From: Phytomonospora sp040655735
Lineage (GTDB): Bacteria; Actinomycetota; Actinomycetes; Mycobacteriales; Micromonosporaceae
Direction: 5' to 3'
DNA: 64,000 nt
NCBI RefSeq assembly: GCF_040655735.1
Contig: NZ_JBFAKK010000021.1
Span: 1 to 64,000 of the forward strand
The position numbers and the translations under genes are program-made. The notes under the pieces are model-generated. The model made no database searches. It had not been told where the DNA came from and worked only from the letters and a program-made list of their open reading frames with translations. Of the stretch, positions 34,821 to 43,148 are shown one piece after another; position 1 is the first letter of the stretch, and each line of letters starts with the position of its first letter.

Positions 34821-35721
34821 GAGCGCTCCTTTTGGGATGGTCTGCGGCCGCGAGGACGGACAGTCCGCGCAGCACCGAGAGATCGGGTCGATCGGGGATG
34901 ACGAAGGCCGGGCGGTGCGAGCTGGTCCAGAGGTGCTCGGTGACGTAGGCCTCGATCGGCGCGGCGACCGCTGTGCCCGCGCGCAGGATTCCGCCGGAGA
35001 GGATGACGACGTCGGGGTCGTAGGCGTGGCAGAGCGAGACGGCGGTGGCGCCCCAGGCGCGGACCGCACGGTCGAGGAGGGCGGCGGCGGGGGCGTCGCC
35101 GGCTTCGGCCGCCGCGACCAGTTCCTTGACGTCGGTGACGGCGTCTCCCCTGGTCGCGAGGTCGCGACGGATGGCCCAGGCACCTGCGATCGACTCGGCG
35201 CAGCCGACGTTGCCGCAGTTGCACAGCTCGCCGTCGAGGTCGACGGTCAGGTGGCCGCCGAGGATGCCCGCGTGGTCGTGGGCGCCGCGCAGCACGGTGC
35301 CGTCTATGACGGCGGCGGTGCCGATGCCGGTGCCGAGGGTCATCAGGACGGCGTTGCGCTCGCCCGCCGCCGAGCCGGTGGTGATCTCGCCGACGAGGGC
35401 CGCCCGGGCGTCGTTCTCGACGACGGCGGCCAGGCCGAACGACTCCCGCGCCCAGGCGATCAGGTCGAGGCCGCCGAGGCGGGGGTGCTTGTCGTGCGCC
35501 TTCACGAGGCGCCCGGCGGCACGGTCCACGACGCCGGGCACCGCGATGCCCGCCGAGAGCGGCACGGCCGGCGAGACGTCGGCGATCAGGGCGCGCGCGG
35601 CGGCGGCGGTCTCCTCGACGTCGCCGGGGCCGGTGGGAACCGTGGAGGTGCGCAGTGCCTCGCCCTTGTCGAGGACGCCGAGCTTGATCTCGGATCCACC
35701 GAAGTCGATGCAGAGTTCCAT
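34807..35721 (-). CDS. ROK-family sugar kinase
   Basis: 304 residues from the ATG at 35721 (GGAGGGAG 6 bases upstream). ATP-binding phosphate-1 is CIDFGGSEIKLGVL; the substrate region has VENDARAALVGE and LGTGIGTAAVIDG. The ROK zinc motif is CNCGNVGCAESIAG, and the adenosine motif is DVVILSGGILRAG. It lacks a DNA-binding domain, so it is a kinase rather than a ROK repressor. It is the first gene after the LacI-type operator and feeds phosphorylated sugar to the isomerase-like protein. Confidence 0.92.
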   Translation of the reverse strand: MELCIDFGGSEIKLGVLDKGEALRTSTVPTGPGDVEETAAAARALIADVSPAVPLSAGIAVPGVVDRAAGRLVKAHDKHPRLGGLDLIAWARESFGLAAVVENDARAALVGEITTGSAAGERNAVLMTLGTGIGTAAVIDGTVLRGAHDHAGILGGHLTVDLDGELCNCGNVGCAESIAGAWAIRRDLATRGDAVTDVKELVAAAEAGDAPAAALLDRAVRAWGATAVSLCHAYDPDVVILSGGILRAGTAVAAPIEAYVTEHLWTSSHRPAFVIPDRPDLSVLRGLSVLAAADHPKRSARVPR

Positions 35722-35782
35722 CGCCGTCTCCCTCCTCGTCCGTGTCGCGCGCGGCGTCGTCTCCATGTAGGCGATCTTGCCG

Positions 35783-35800
35783 ATTGGTAACGTTACCAAT
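35783..35800. promoter_or_regulatory. LacI-type operator
   Basis: ATTGGTAACGTTACCAAT is a perfect 18-bp palindrome with the central CG typical of LacI/GalR operators. It lies between the LacI gene (stop at 35846) and the ROK start (35721), so binding would block the whole catabolic operon. Confidence 0.88.
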
Positions 35801-35845
35801 TGACGGAGGGGCTGGCAACCCCCTTGATCGGCGGGTGTCCGGACG

Positions 35846-36862
35846 TCAGGGATATTCGATGGTGACGGGCAGCTCGACGGTCCTGGCCTCGCGGGCGGAG
35901 TCGTCGTCGAGCCTTGAGAACAGCAGCGTCGCGGCCTCCCGGCCGAGCAGACGCGCGTCGTGGTTGATGATCGTCACGGGCACCGGCATGAGCTCGGAGA
36001 GCTCGAAGTCGTCGAAGCTCACGATCGAGGGGTGCGGCCCGGGAAGACCGTCGCGTATACGCCGGCCGATCTCGCGAAGGGCACCGATGGTGTTCCGGTT
36101 GTTCGCGCTGAAGATCGCCGTCGGGGCGTCGGCGAGGTCGAGCATCGCCCGCGCGGCCAGACTCGCCGCGGGCACGTCCTGCTGGTCGCGGGCCACGATC
36201 GCCGGGTCGATCGGCGCGCCGCGCTCGGTCATCGCCCGCTCGTACCCCCGGTAGCGGCGCTCGCCGGTGAAGACCGAGCTGCGGTTGCCGATGAAGCCGA
36301 TGCGCGTGTGGCCGGCGTCGAGCAGGGAGATCGTGCCCCGGTAGGCGCCGCCCACGTCGTCGAGGAGCACCGTGTCGACCTCAAGGCCCGCGACCCGGCG
36401 CGAAGCCAGCACGAGCGGGACGTCGCCCAGCCGCTCCGGCCGCAGGTGCGCCGCGTCGCCGCCCGTCGGGACGAGGATGAGCCCGTCGACCTGGCGGCCG
36501 ATGAAGTCGCTGACGAGCTGGCGCTCACGCGCGTCGTCCTCACCGGTGTTGCCGAGGATGATGCGCCGGCCGTGCTCGGCGGCGACCTCCTCGACACCGA
36601 GCGCGAAGCTGCCGTAGTACGGGTTGGCGAGGTTGGTGATCGCGATGCCGATCAGGCCGCTGGGCTGCCCCGGGCGGAGGCTGCGCGCGTTCTCGTTGCG
36701 GTAGTAGCCGAGCTCGCGCACGGCCGCCATCACGCGTTCCTGGAGGTCCGGGCGCACGTTACGGCCGCCGGCCAGCGTGCGCGAGGCGGTCATCGGGCTC
36801 ACGCCCGCGCGGCTCGCGACCTCCTTGATCGTCGGCTGGCGTGCTCCTCGCGATGTCGCCAT
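35846..36862 (-). CDS. LacI-family repressor of the glycan locus
   Basis: 338 residues. The N-terminal helix-turn-helix and hinge read TIKEVASRAGVSPMTASRTL and RNENARSLRPGQPSGLIGIA. A periplasmic-binding-like sensor domain follows (NPYYGSFALGVEEVAAEHGR, VDGLILVPTGGD, PTAIFSANNRNTIGAL). It is encoded just upstream of, and on the same strand as, the catabolic genes, with the perfect operator at 35783-35800 between. The inducer is probably a sugar released by the locus enzymes. Confidence 0.93.
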   Translation of the reverse strand: MATSRGARQPTIKEVASRAGVSPMTASRTLAGGRNVRPDLQERVMAAVRELGYYRNENARSLRPGQPSGLIGIAITNLANPYYGSFALGVEEVAAEHGRRIILGNTGEDDARERQLVSDFIGRQVDGLILVPTGGDAAHLRPERLGDVPLVLASRRVAGLEVDTVLLDDVGGAYRGTISLLDAGHTRIGFIGNRSSVFTGERRYRGYERAMTERGAPIDPAIVARDQQDVPAASLAARAMLDLADAPTAIFSANNRNTIGALREIGRRIRDGLPGPHPSIVSFDDFELSELMPVPVTIINHDARLLGREAATLLFSRLDDDSAREARTVELPVTIEYP

Positions 36863-37049
36863 GCCCGCCCCCTTCGCCTCGTGCGCCGATCCTATGCGAC
36901 CTCACGGCGGCCGGACGAGAGCGCCGGTGCCGCGATGATCACCGACGACCTTATGCCCGGCGGCACGGGCGGGGCGGAGCGGCGGCTGTCGAGGGGCTGG
37001 GGCGCGTGCTCTACAGCTACACCCCCTCCGGCCTCCGTCCGAACCCGCC

Positions 37050-38090
37050 CTACTTCCCGCCCGGCCGCCCCACCCGTTCGCAGCAGCCGACCGCGCACGG
37101 CGCCCCGTTCACCGTGCATCCCGCCGCCGGGAAGTCCGACAGCTTGCGCGCCGGCACCCCGTCGGTGTGCTCGCGCACCAGTTCCACGACCATCTCGGCG
37201 AAACGGGGATCGGTGTCCGGGCTCGCGGCCCGGGCGAAGGGCATCCCGTTCCCGGCGGCACGCTCGGCGGCCTCGTTGTCGAGGTCCCACACGACTTCGA
37301 GGTGGTCGGAGACGAACCCGATCGGCGAGACGACAACGCCCGGCACGCCGTCCTCGTGCAGCGCGTCGATGTGGTCGACGATGTCGGGCTCCAGCCAGGG
37401 GATGCGCGGCGGCCCCGACCGCGACTGCCACACCACGTCGTAGTCGCCGATGCCCGCCTCGGCGGCGACCAGCCGGGCGGCCTCGGCGATCTGCCGCGAG
37501 TAGCGGCGCCCGCCCTCCTCGGGCGGACCGGAGGCGAGATCGGCGGCGTCGGGGACCGAGTGCGCGGTGAACACCGTCCGCGCGCCCTCGACGCCCAGTG
37601 ACTCGTGCGCCGCGCGCACGGCGTCGGCGACGGCCCCGACGAACAGCGGGTGGTCGAAGAACTGCCGCAGCTTGACCAACTCCGGCCCGCCGCCGATCGA
37701 CTCACGCGCCCGCGCGATGTCCTCGTCGTACTGCCGGCATGCCGAGTACCCGCCGAAGGCGCTCGTCGCGAAGACCAGCACCCGCCGCGCGCCGGCGGCG
37801 GTCAGCCCGGCGACGGCGTCTTCGACCAAGGGGTGCCAGTTGCGGTTGCCGAAGACGACCGGCAGCGCCACGCCCTCGGCGGCCAGCCGCTTCTCGACGG
37901 CCGCGATCGCGTCCCGGTTCAGCGCGTTGATCGGCGACACGCCGCCGAAGTGCCGGTAGTGCTCGGCGACTTCGAGCAGCCGCTCGCGCGGCACCCCGCG
38001 CCCCCTGGTGACGTTCTCCAGGAACGGCATCACCTCATCGGGACCCTCCGGTCCACCGAACGACAACCACAGCAACGCGTCGAAACCCAT
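37050..38090 (-). CDS. hemH: Ferrochelatase (actinobacterial coproporphyrin type)
   Basis: 346 residues. It inserts Fe2+ into a porphyrin; in actinobacteria the substrate is coproporphyrin III. Visible signatures are LWLSFGGPEGPDEVMPFLEN, HYRHFGGVSPIN, FGNRNWHP, the active-site His in FTAHSVPDAA, and the Glu in WLEPDIVDHIDAL. The C-terminus carries GCTVNGAPCAVGCC, and Cys118 (GGYSACRQY) completes the cysteines that hold a [2Fe-2S] cluster in actinobacterial enzymes. The ATG at 38090 begins the family sequence. It is a stand-alone gene, 187 bases upstream of LacI on the same strand. Confidence 0.95.
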   Translation of the reverse strand: MGFDALLWLSFGGPEGPDEVMPFLENVTRGRGVPRERLLEVAEHYRHFGGVSPINALNRDAIAAVEKRLAAEGVALPVVFGNRNWHPLVEDAVAGLTAAGARRVLVFATSAFGGYSACRQYDEDIARARESIGGGPELVKLRQFFDHPLFVGAVADAVRAAHESLGVEGARTVFTAHSVPDAADLASGPPEEGGRRYSRQIAEAARLVAAEAGIGDYDVVWQSRSGPPRIPWLEPDIVDHIDALHEDGVPGVVVSPIGFVSDHLEVVWDLDNEAAERAAGNGMPFARAASPDTDPRFAEMVVELVREHTDGVPARKLSDFPAAGCTVNGAPCAVGCCERVGRPGGK

Positions 38091-38222
38091 GGCGTCGATG
38101 ATGCCCCTCCGCCTCGGACCACCGCGCCTCCCACGCCCGTGAGGAGCGCGACCCCTCCCGGCCGTGCGGGTTCGCAACCCGATCGTGACGTGCCGATGAC
38201 GTCGGTCCCCGATCCTCGAACC

Positions 38223-39716
38223 ATGCCCGCCACGCGCATCGCCATCCGCTGGGTCGCCCACCCGCTGACGATCACCGCGGCCCTCGTCCTGCTCGTCAAC
38301 GACCACGTCCTCAAGGCCGCCTTCCCGGGCGTGGTCACCGGCAAGCTCAGCGACCTCGCGGGCCTCGCGACGGCCCCTGCTCTGCTCGCGCTCGCCCTCG
38401 GGCTCCTGGCGCCGCGCCTGCCCGCAGGCCTCCTCGCGGTCCTCGCCGTTGTGACCACCGGCGTCGGCTTCACCTGGGTCAAGGCGAGCGAGTCGGGGGC
38501 GGCGGCCGCGTCGGCGTCGTGGAGTGCGCTGTCGGGACCGTCGGTGATCCTCGCGGACCCCACCGATCTGCTCGCCCTTCCCGCGCTCGGCCTGGCGTGG
38601 TGGGCTTGGCGGCTGGCCCGCTCGGCGCCTCCCGTCTCCATAACGGCGGCACTGCGGGCGCGGCTGTTCGTCGCACTACCGCTGGCCGTCCTGGCCACCG
38701 CCGGTACCTCCGCGCCTCCCCCACCCGACGCCGTGCTCGCCGTCGAAGAGGCATCCGGAGAACTCAGCCTGCACACCACCTACGGCGTCACGCGCGGCTT
38801 TCCGGGGGTGCAGGACTGGACGCAGCTGGCGGACGAGAGGTCCGGAGCCGCCGAGGCCCTGCAAAACGAGACGGCCTGCGTCCCCGGGCGCCCGGATCGC
38901 TGCTATCGCCTGCACGAGGGGGACGCGCTCGGCGTCGACGAGACGCTCGACGGCGGAGCGACCTGGCGCACCGCCTGGGAGATCCCGCCGGAACGCCGGC
39001 AGTGGCTGCTGCGACGCCACCATCTCGACACGCGCGACGGCCGGCCCGATCTGCTGGCCGCGTTGGACATCCTGGTGCACACGGCCCCCGGGGGCCACGA
39101 GGTCATCGTCGCCACCGGCGTCGAAGGACTGGCCGTGCGCTCCCCCGACGGGACGTGGCACCGCGTCGCCGTCGACGCCCTCGGCGGCGAGTACGGACCG
39201 TCGACCTTCCACGCCGGGCCTCTGCCCTTGGCGGCGTTCGGCCGCGCGGTGTCGACCGAACTGGGCTTCGCCGCCCTCCTCGGCACGCTGGCGGTGCTGA
39301 TCGCGACCACGGTCGTCACGGCGCGTTCCCGGCGGCCGTCGGCGCACGCCTGGAACGTCGTTTCCGCGGCGCTGCTCGGCCTGACGGTCCCGGTCGCCGG
39401 GCTCACCCTCGCGATGGGTCCGGTGTGGACGGCGTTCTTCACGGTCGCGGTCCTCATCGTCCACGGGGTCTTCACCCTTCGAGGACGCGCGCTGCCGCGT
39501 CGCGGGGGCCTGCTGCTCCTCGCCGCGGCCCTCGTCCCGGCCGCCGCCTTCGCCGTGCCCTACATCGGCTGGAGCCTCGCGTATCCGGCCTCCTACGGGA
39601 CCGCCACGCTGATCGCCCTGGCCGCGACCGCCGTGGCGGCGGCCGTTCCCGTGTGGACGGCCGTCGGCGTGTTCAAGGCCGTTCGAGGCGAGCCGGAACC
39701 ATCGCGAGGACCGTGA
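38223..39716 (+). CDS. Polytopic membrane protein with an extracytoplasmic domain
   Basis: 497 residues from the ATG at 38223; ATG at 38196 is an alternative adding 9 residues. About five N-terminal helices (ITAALVLLVNDHVLKAAFPG, then LLALALGLLAPRLPAGLLAV) precede a soluble region (about 165-340) with two cysteines (NETACVPGRPDRCYRLHEG) and sensor-like GGATWRTAWEIPPERRQWLL. Four or five C-terminal helices follow. The N-terminal GVVTGKLSDLAGL motif recurs in actinobacterial proteins of unknown role, and the central repeats resemble photosystem-stability-type propeller strands. Function is unknown. Confidence 0.72.
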   Translation: MPATRIAIRWVAHPLTITAALVLLVNDHVLKAAFPGVVTGKLSDLAGLATAPALLALALGLLAPRLPAGLLAVLAVVTTGVGFTWVKASESGAAAASASWSALSGPSVILADPTDLLALPALGLAWWAWRLARSAPPVSITAALRARLFVALPLAVLATAGTSAPPPPDAVLAVEEASGELSLHTTYGVTRGFPGVQDWTQLADERSGAAEALQNETACVPGRPDRCYRLHEGDALGVDETLDGGATWRTAWEIPPERRQWLLRRHHLDTRDGRPDLLAALDILVHTAPGGHEVIVATGVEGLAVRSPDGTWHRVAVDALGGEYGPSTFHAGPLPLAAFGRAVSTELGFAALLGTLAVLIATTVVTARSRRPSAHAWNVVSAALLGLTVPVAGLTLAMGPVWTAFFTVAVLIVHGVFTLRGRALPRRGGLLLLAAALVPAAAFAVPYIGWSLAYPASYGTATLIALAATAVAAAVPVWTAVGVFKAVRGEPEPSRGP

Positions 39717-39763
39717 GCCCCGGCCCGGGCGTGACGCGCCGAACGCGGACCGGGGCCGCCGCG

Positions 39764-40393
39764 TTACCCGGCGGGCTGGTCAGAGCGGTTGAGGGTGGCG
39801 GGGCGCATGGGCAGGACCGACCACGACAGCAGCAGGATCCCGCCGATGAGGAAGTACATGCCCGCGTCGACCATGTAGGCCAGCCCGGTCTGGGGGTTGG
39901 GAACCTGGGCTCCCCACTGGAAGATCTCCGCGCCGACGGCCGCTGACAGCAGCAGCCCCAGCAGTGGCGCGGTCGCGCGGCCGAAGCCGAGGAAGCGCGG
40001 GTTGTGGCACATCGCGGCGGTGGCGAACACCAGCACCACCAGCCCGAAGATCGGGGTGAGGAACGGCAGGTCGACCGTGCGCAGGTTCGTGGCGGGGTCA
40101 CCGTTGGAGGCCAACGGCGCGAACACTGCGACCAGGATCGCGAAGACGCCGGTGACCGCCAGGGTGTGCGGCCACAACGACGACAGCCCCAACGGCGGAG
40201 GCGAGGCGACATAGGGGGCCGGCGCGCCCGGCGCGGCGGAGTACTCGCCCGTCGCAGCGGACTGCGCCGGGAGCGGCGCGGCAGGAGGGGTGAACGGGGC
40301 TTGCGGCGCGGCGGGGCTTTGGGGCCCGGTCTGGCTCTGCGGCGCGGCCGGCTGCGCCGTGGGATGGGTACCGTCGTGGGGTTCAGCTGTCAT
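39764..40393 (-). CDS. Small membrane protein with proline/alanine-rich N-terminus
   Basis: 209 residues. The first 75 are a disordered Pro/Gln/Ala-rich stretch (PTAQPAAPQSQTGPQS). They are followed by four predicted helices (LAVTGVFAILVAVFAPLAS, FLTPIFGLVVLVFATAAM, APLLGLLLSAAVGAEIFQWG, MYFLIGGILLLSWSVLPM). The layout resembles small DUF4190-like membrane proteins of actinobacteria. It is convergent with the preceding membrane protein. No function can be given. Confidence 0.65.
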   Translation of the reverse strand: MTAEPHDGTHPTAQPAAPQSQTGPQSPAAPQAPFTPPAAPLPAQSAATGEYSAAPGAPAPYVASPPPLGLSSLWPHTLAVTGVFAILVAVFAPLASNGDPATNLRTVDLPFLTPIFGLVVLVFATAAMCHNPRFLGFGRATAPLLGLLLSAAVGAEIFQWGAQVPNPQTGLAYMVDAGMYFLIGGILLLSWSVLPMRPATLNRSDQPAG

Positions 40394-40604
40394 CCGGGCA
40401 GTATCGCCACCCAGGGCCATCCCGCGCCACGCCGTTGCGGGTCGGCGGGCTCTTCCGAAGTGGACTTCGATGACGTTCCAGCAGCCCTGGCGAACCCGTC
40501 GACGCCACCACCCCGACCGCCGTCCCGCGGCCCTTTCGCCGGCCGCGTCCGCTCGGGCCGGCCGCCCGGACAAGCGCGCCGGCCGACATCTCCGGCACGT
40601 CCCC

Positions 40605-41135
40605 TTAGGGCGTGTTTGCAAAGAGTGGTAGCCATTGGTGGATGGCGGCGATGGTGATGGCGGCCTGGTAGGACTGGTGGGTTTTGTCGTACCTGGTGGC
40701 GATGCCACGCCATTGCTTCAGCCGGTTGAAACAGCGTTCGACGACGTTGCGATGTTTGTAGGTGTGCTGGTTGAAGGCGGGTGGTCTGCCTCCGCGGCTG
40801 CCGCGGCGGGCGCGTCCTGCCTGCTGGTCACGCCTTTCGGGAATGGTGTGGGCGATGCCGCGCCTGCGCAGGTATCGCCGGATGGCGCGGGTGGAGTAGC
40901 CCTTGTCGGCGATGACGTGATCGGGTCGGGTGCGGGGCCGCCCCGGTCCGATGCGGGCGACGCGAATAGCGCCCATGACCTGCTCGAAGCGGGTGCAGTC
41001 ATTGACGTTGCCCGCCGAGAGCACGAAGGCCAGAAGGCGGCCGTTCCCATCGGCGGCGAGGTGGATCTTGGTGGTTAATCCGCCTCGGGATCGTCCGATG
41101 GCGTGAACCGATTCGCCCGAATCACTCCGCCCCCT
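40605..41135 (-). CDS. IS5-type transposase, frame B (C-terminal part, -1 frame)
   Basis: The -1 frame opens after a TAA that overlaps the A/G-rich slip site and encodes SVHAIGRSRGGLTTKIHLAA, then FVLSAGNVNDCTRFEQVM. The second catalytic Asp is in HVIADKGYSTRAIRRYL and the Glu in RNVVERCFNRLKQWRG. Its stop codon lies at the very edge of the left terminal repeat. It has no start of its own in the usual position; it is expressed as a fusion with frame A by ribosomal frameshift. Confidence 0.82.
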   Translation of the reverse strand, partial: RGRSDSGESVHAIGRSRGGLTTKIHLAADGNGRLLAFVLSAGNVNDCTRFEQVMGAIRVARIGPGRPRTRPDHVIADKGYSTRAIRRYLRRRGIAHTIPERRDQQAGRARRGSRGGRPPAFNQHTYKHRNVVERCFNRLKQWRGIATRYDKTHQSYQAAITIAAIHQWLPLFANTP

Positions 41136-41509
41136 TTAGCGCCAGCCGCGTGCTGATGAGCACGCGTGATCGTCGAATCGATGCTCACCAGCCAGTCGAG
41201 GTCACCACGCGCATCAGCCCGGGCCTGCAACCCCGCAAGCAGCCGCTGAAACGTCCCATCCAGCGCCCACCTGCGGAAACGCGCATACACACTGCGCCAG
41301 GGGCCATAACGCTCAGGGACATCCCGCCACGGCGCACCCGACCGGATCTTCCACACGATCCCGTTCAACACCCGCCGGTCGTCCATCCGCGGCCGGCCAC
41401 CCTGCATCACCGGCGGCAGCAACCCCACCAGCACATCCCACTCAGCATCCGACAACTCATACCGACGAATCACCCACCCATCATCCCACCCCTTTGCAAA
41501 CACCCCCTA
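40606..41509. mobile_element. IS5-family insertion sequence (IS427-like group), apparently intact
   Basis: The element is bounded by 17-bp inverted repeats: TAGGGCGTGTTTGCAAA at 40606-40622 and the complement of TAGGGGGTGTTTGCAAA at 41493-41509 (one mismatch). It is 904 bp and holds two overlapping transposase frames on the minus strand joined by a frameshift. Flanks offer only a very short target duplication, as expected for this group. Confidence 0.88.
41075..41473 (-). CDS. IS5-type transposase, frame A (N-terminal part)
   Basis: 132 residues from GTG at 41473 (an in-frame GTG at 41503 lies inside the terminal repeat). It shows YELSDAEWDVLVGLLPPVMQ, the DUF4096-type DNA-binding part GAPWRDVPERYGPW, and the first catalytic Asp in WLVSIDSTITRAHQHAAGA. 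It ends after a short out-of-frame tail (FTPSDDPEAD). The G-run GGGGG just after HAAGAK is the likely slip site to frame B. Confidence 0.85.
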   Translation of the reverse strand: MIRRYELSDAEWDVLVGLLPPVMQGGRPRMDDRRVLNGIVWKIRSGAPWRDVPERYGPWRSVYARFRRWALDGTFQRLLAGLQARADARGDLDWLVSIDSTITRAHQHAAGAKGGGVIRANRFTPSDDPEAD

Positions 41510-41521
41510 GGACGGAGGCAG

Positions 41522-41565
41522 GAAAGGGAATCCCTTTCAAGCGACTCCGCGTTCCCTAAAGGGAA
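41522..41565. repeat. Two small inverted repeats built on AAGGGA
   Basis: GAAAGGGAATCCCTTTC (41522-41538) and TTCCCTAAAGGGAA (41552-41565) are adjacent palindromes in the 175-base gap between the IS element and the EF-hand gene. They may be operator sites for the EF-hand gene. Confidence 0.4.
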
Positions 41566-41684
41566 AGGCCGCCCGGCCGAATGTGAAACTGTTTATACAT
41601 TCCCCGGGTTCGTAGCGACACACCCTCTTTTGGGCACCCGAATGGGTGATAGGAGCATTGCGGCATTCGCCCTAGCATTGCCTT

Positions 41685-42212
41685 ATGGCGAGCGATCTGC
41701 AGCGACGCAAAATCATCGGCGTGTTCAACTCCATGGACGCCAACGGCGACGGTTTCCTCGAAGAGGGCGACTTCGCCGCGCTGGCCGCGCGCTGGTCGCG
41801 GATCCGGGGTCCGGGCGACAGTGAGCGGCTGACCGAGATCATGCTCGGCTGGTGGACGACCCTGCTCACCACCTCCGACCGCGACCGCGACAACAAAGTC
41901 ACGGTCGACGAGGTCCTCATGGTCGTGGACGAACTGCCCGCGATGCCGCAAGCGGTGACCGCGACCGCCGACGCCATGTTCGAGGCGATCGACGAGAACC
42001 GCGACGGCCTGATCTCGGCGGAGGAGTACCGCCAGATGATCGAGGCCTGGAACGGCGTCAGCACGGACACCGACACCATCTTCCCGATGCTCGACGGCGA
42101 CGGCGACGGCCGCCTCTCCCGTTCGGAGTTCGCCGTCCTGTGGTTCGAGTTCTGGGCCGGCGACAACGCCGATTCCCCGGGGACCCTCGTATTCGGGCCC
42201 CTGGCCGCCTGA
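41685..42212 (+). CDS. Four-EF-hand calcium-binding protein (calerythrin-like)
   Basis: 175 residues with four 12-residue EF loops: D18 (DANGDGFLEEGD), D65 (DRDRDNKVTVDE), D103 (DENRDGLISAEE) and D137 (DGDGDGRLSRSE). The first loop ends with Asp rather than Glu, which weakens calcium binding. Size and four-loop layout match calerythrin and sarcoplasmic-type proteins known from actinomycetes, soluble cytosolic calcium buffers or sensors. No Shine-Dalgarno precedes the ATG, so the message may be leaderless. It is flanked by IS5-type elements on both sides. Confidence 0.92.
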   Translation: MASDLQRRKIIGVFNSMDANGDGFLEEGDFAALAARWSRIRGPGDSERLTEIMLGWWTTLLTTSDRDRDNKVTVDEVLMVVDELPAMPQAVTATADAMFEAIDENRDGLISAEEYRQMIEAWNGVSTDTDTIFPMLDGDGDGRLSRSEFAVLWFEFWAGDNADSPGTLVFGPLAA

Positions 42213-42247
42213 GAGCTGTCCCGCAAATGGTCGGCGGGGTGGCGGCA

Positions 42248-43014
42248 CTAGGGTCTGGCCTGGTGATCATGGGAGCCAGGTCATGATGGCGGCGATGGTG
42301 AGGCCGGCTTGGTAGATGGATGCGCGTTTGGCGTATCGGGTAGCCAGGTCGCGCCACTGTTTCAGGCGGTTGAAGGCTCGTTCGACGACGTTGCGCTGCT
42401 TGTAGGCGGTCTTGTCGAAGACCGGTGGCCGCCCGCCGCGCGAGCCTTTCGCGGCGCGGCGGTTGATCGTGTCGGCTCGTTCGGGGATCACATGGCGGAT
42501 GCCGCGCCGCCGGAGGCGGCGACGGGTGGAGTCGTGGGCGTAGCCCTTGTCAGCCAGGAGCAGATCGGGTCGCCGCCGGGGCCACCCCGGCTTGCCCGTG
42601 GCGACGGCGATCGCTTCCAGTAGCGGGAACAGCATCGGGTTGTCCCCGGCCTGACCAGGTGTCAGCAGGATCGACAACGGCCTGCCTCAGCCGTCGGCCG
42701 CGAGGTGGATCTTCGTGGACAACCCGCCACGCGACCGGCCGATCGCCTCACCGTTCAGCGCGGGCGGCGACGACCCCGTAGATCCCCCTTTTTGCGGGCA
42801 CCAGCCGCATGCTGATGCGCCCGCACCACCGTCGAGTCGACGCTGATGACCCACTCCACCGGTTGCCCGTCGTCGTAACGCCACCTGGCCCGAGACGTCC
42901 CCGGTCTGGGAAGCAACGGCTCGCGTCCCCTGCCACGCAGCATCAGTCAACTCACCACGACGCACCACAACACCATTGTGGACACCGGGAGATGATCACC
43001 AGGACAGACCCTAG
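42248..43014. mobile_element. Decayed IS5-family element with intact ends
   Basis: The ends are 23-bp inverted repeats (42248-42270 and 42992-43014) differing at one position, starting CTAGGGTCTG. The interior is about 767 bp, shorter than a complete element, with the first transposase frame internally deleted and shifted. It cannot encode its own transposase but could be moved in trans. Confidence 0.85.
42267..42968 (-). pseudogene. Degenerate IS5-type transposase
   Basis: The start VRRGELTDAAW is followed directly by sequence normally about 60 codons further on. The first catalytic region is present but in another frame (VEWVISVDSTVVRAHQHAAG). An in-frame TGA follows KIHLAADG, separating it from the second half (SILLTPGQAGDNPMLFPLLE, LLLADKGYAHDS, NVVERAFNRLKQWRDLATRY). 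Multiple lesions show it is inactive. Confidence 0.85.
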
Positions 43015-43148
43015 GTACTGAGCGGATGCTCGCCAGACTCCGGCATGCCAGCTGTGGCAGCCTGCGGGCATGCCAGAGCTGCACGTTCATGCAGGCCGCC
43101 ACTACGCCGTCCAGTTCCGTTACGCGGAGACGGCAAGAGCAGCCAGTT

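Noticed and set aside
39719..39756. Hairpin between two convergent membrane-protein genes
   Set aside because: The CCCCGG/CCGGGG pairing is short and interrupted; not distinguishable from GC background.
40606..43014. Composite transposon carrying the EF-hand gene
   Set aside because: The two IS elements have different terminal repeats, so they cannot act together as one unit.
43041..43075. Direct repeats GGCATGCCAG as an attachment site
   Set aside because: Only a ten-base repeat with no integrase or tRNA nearby.
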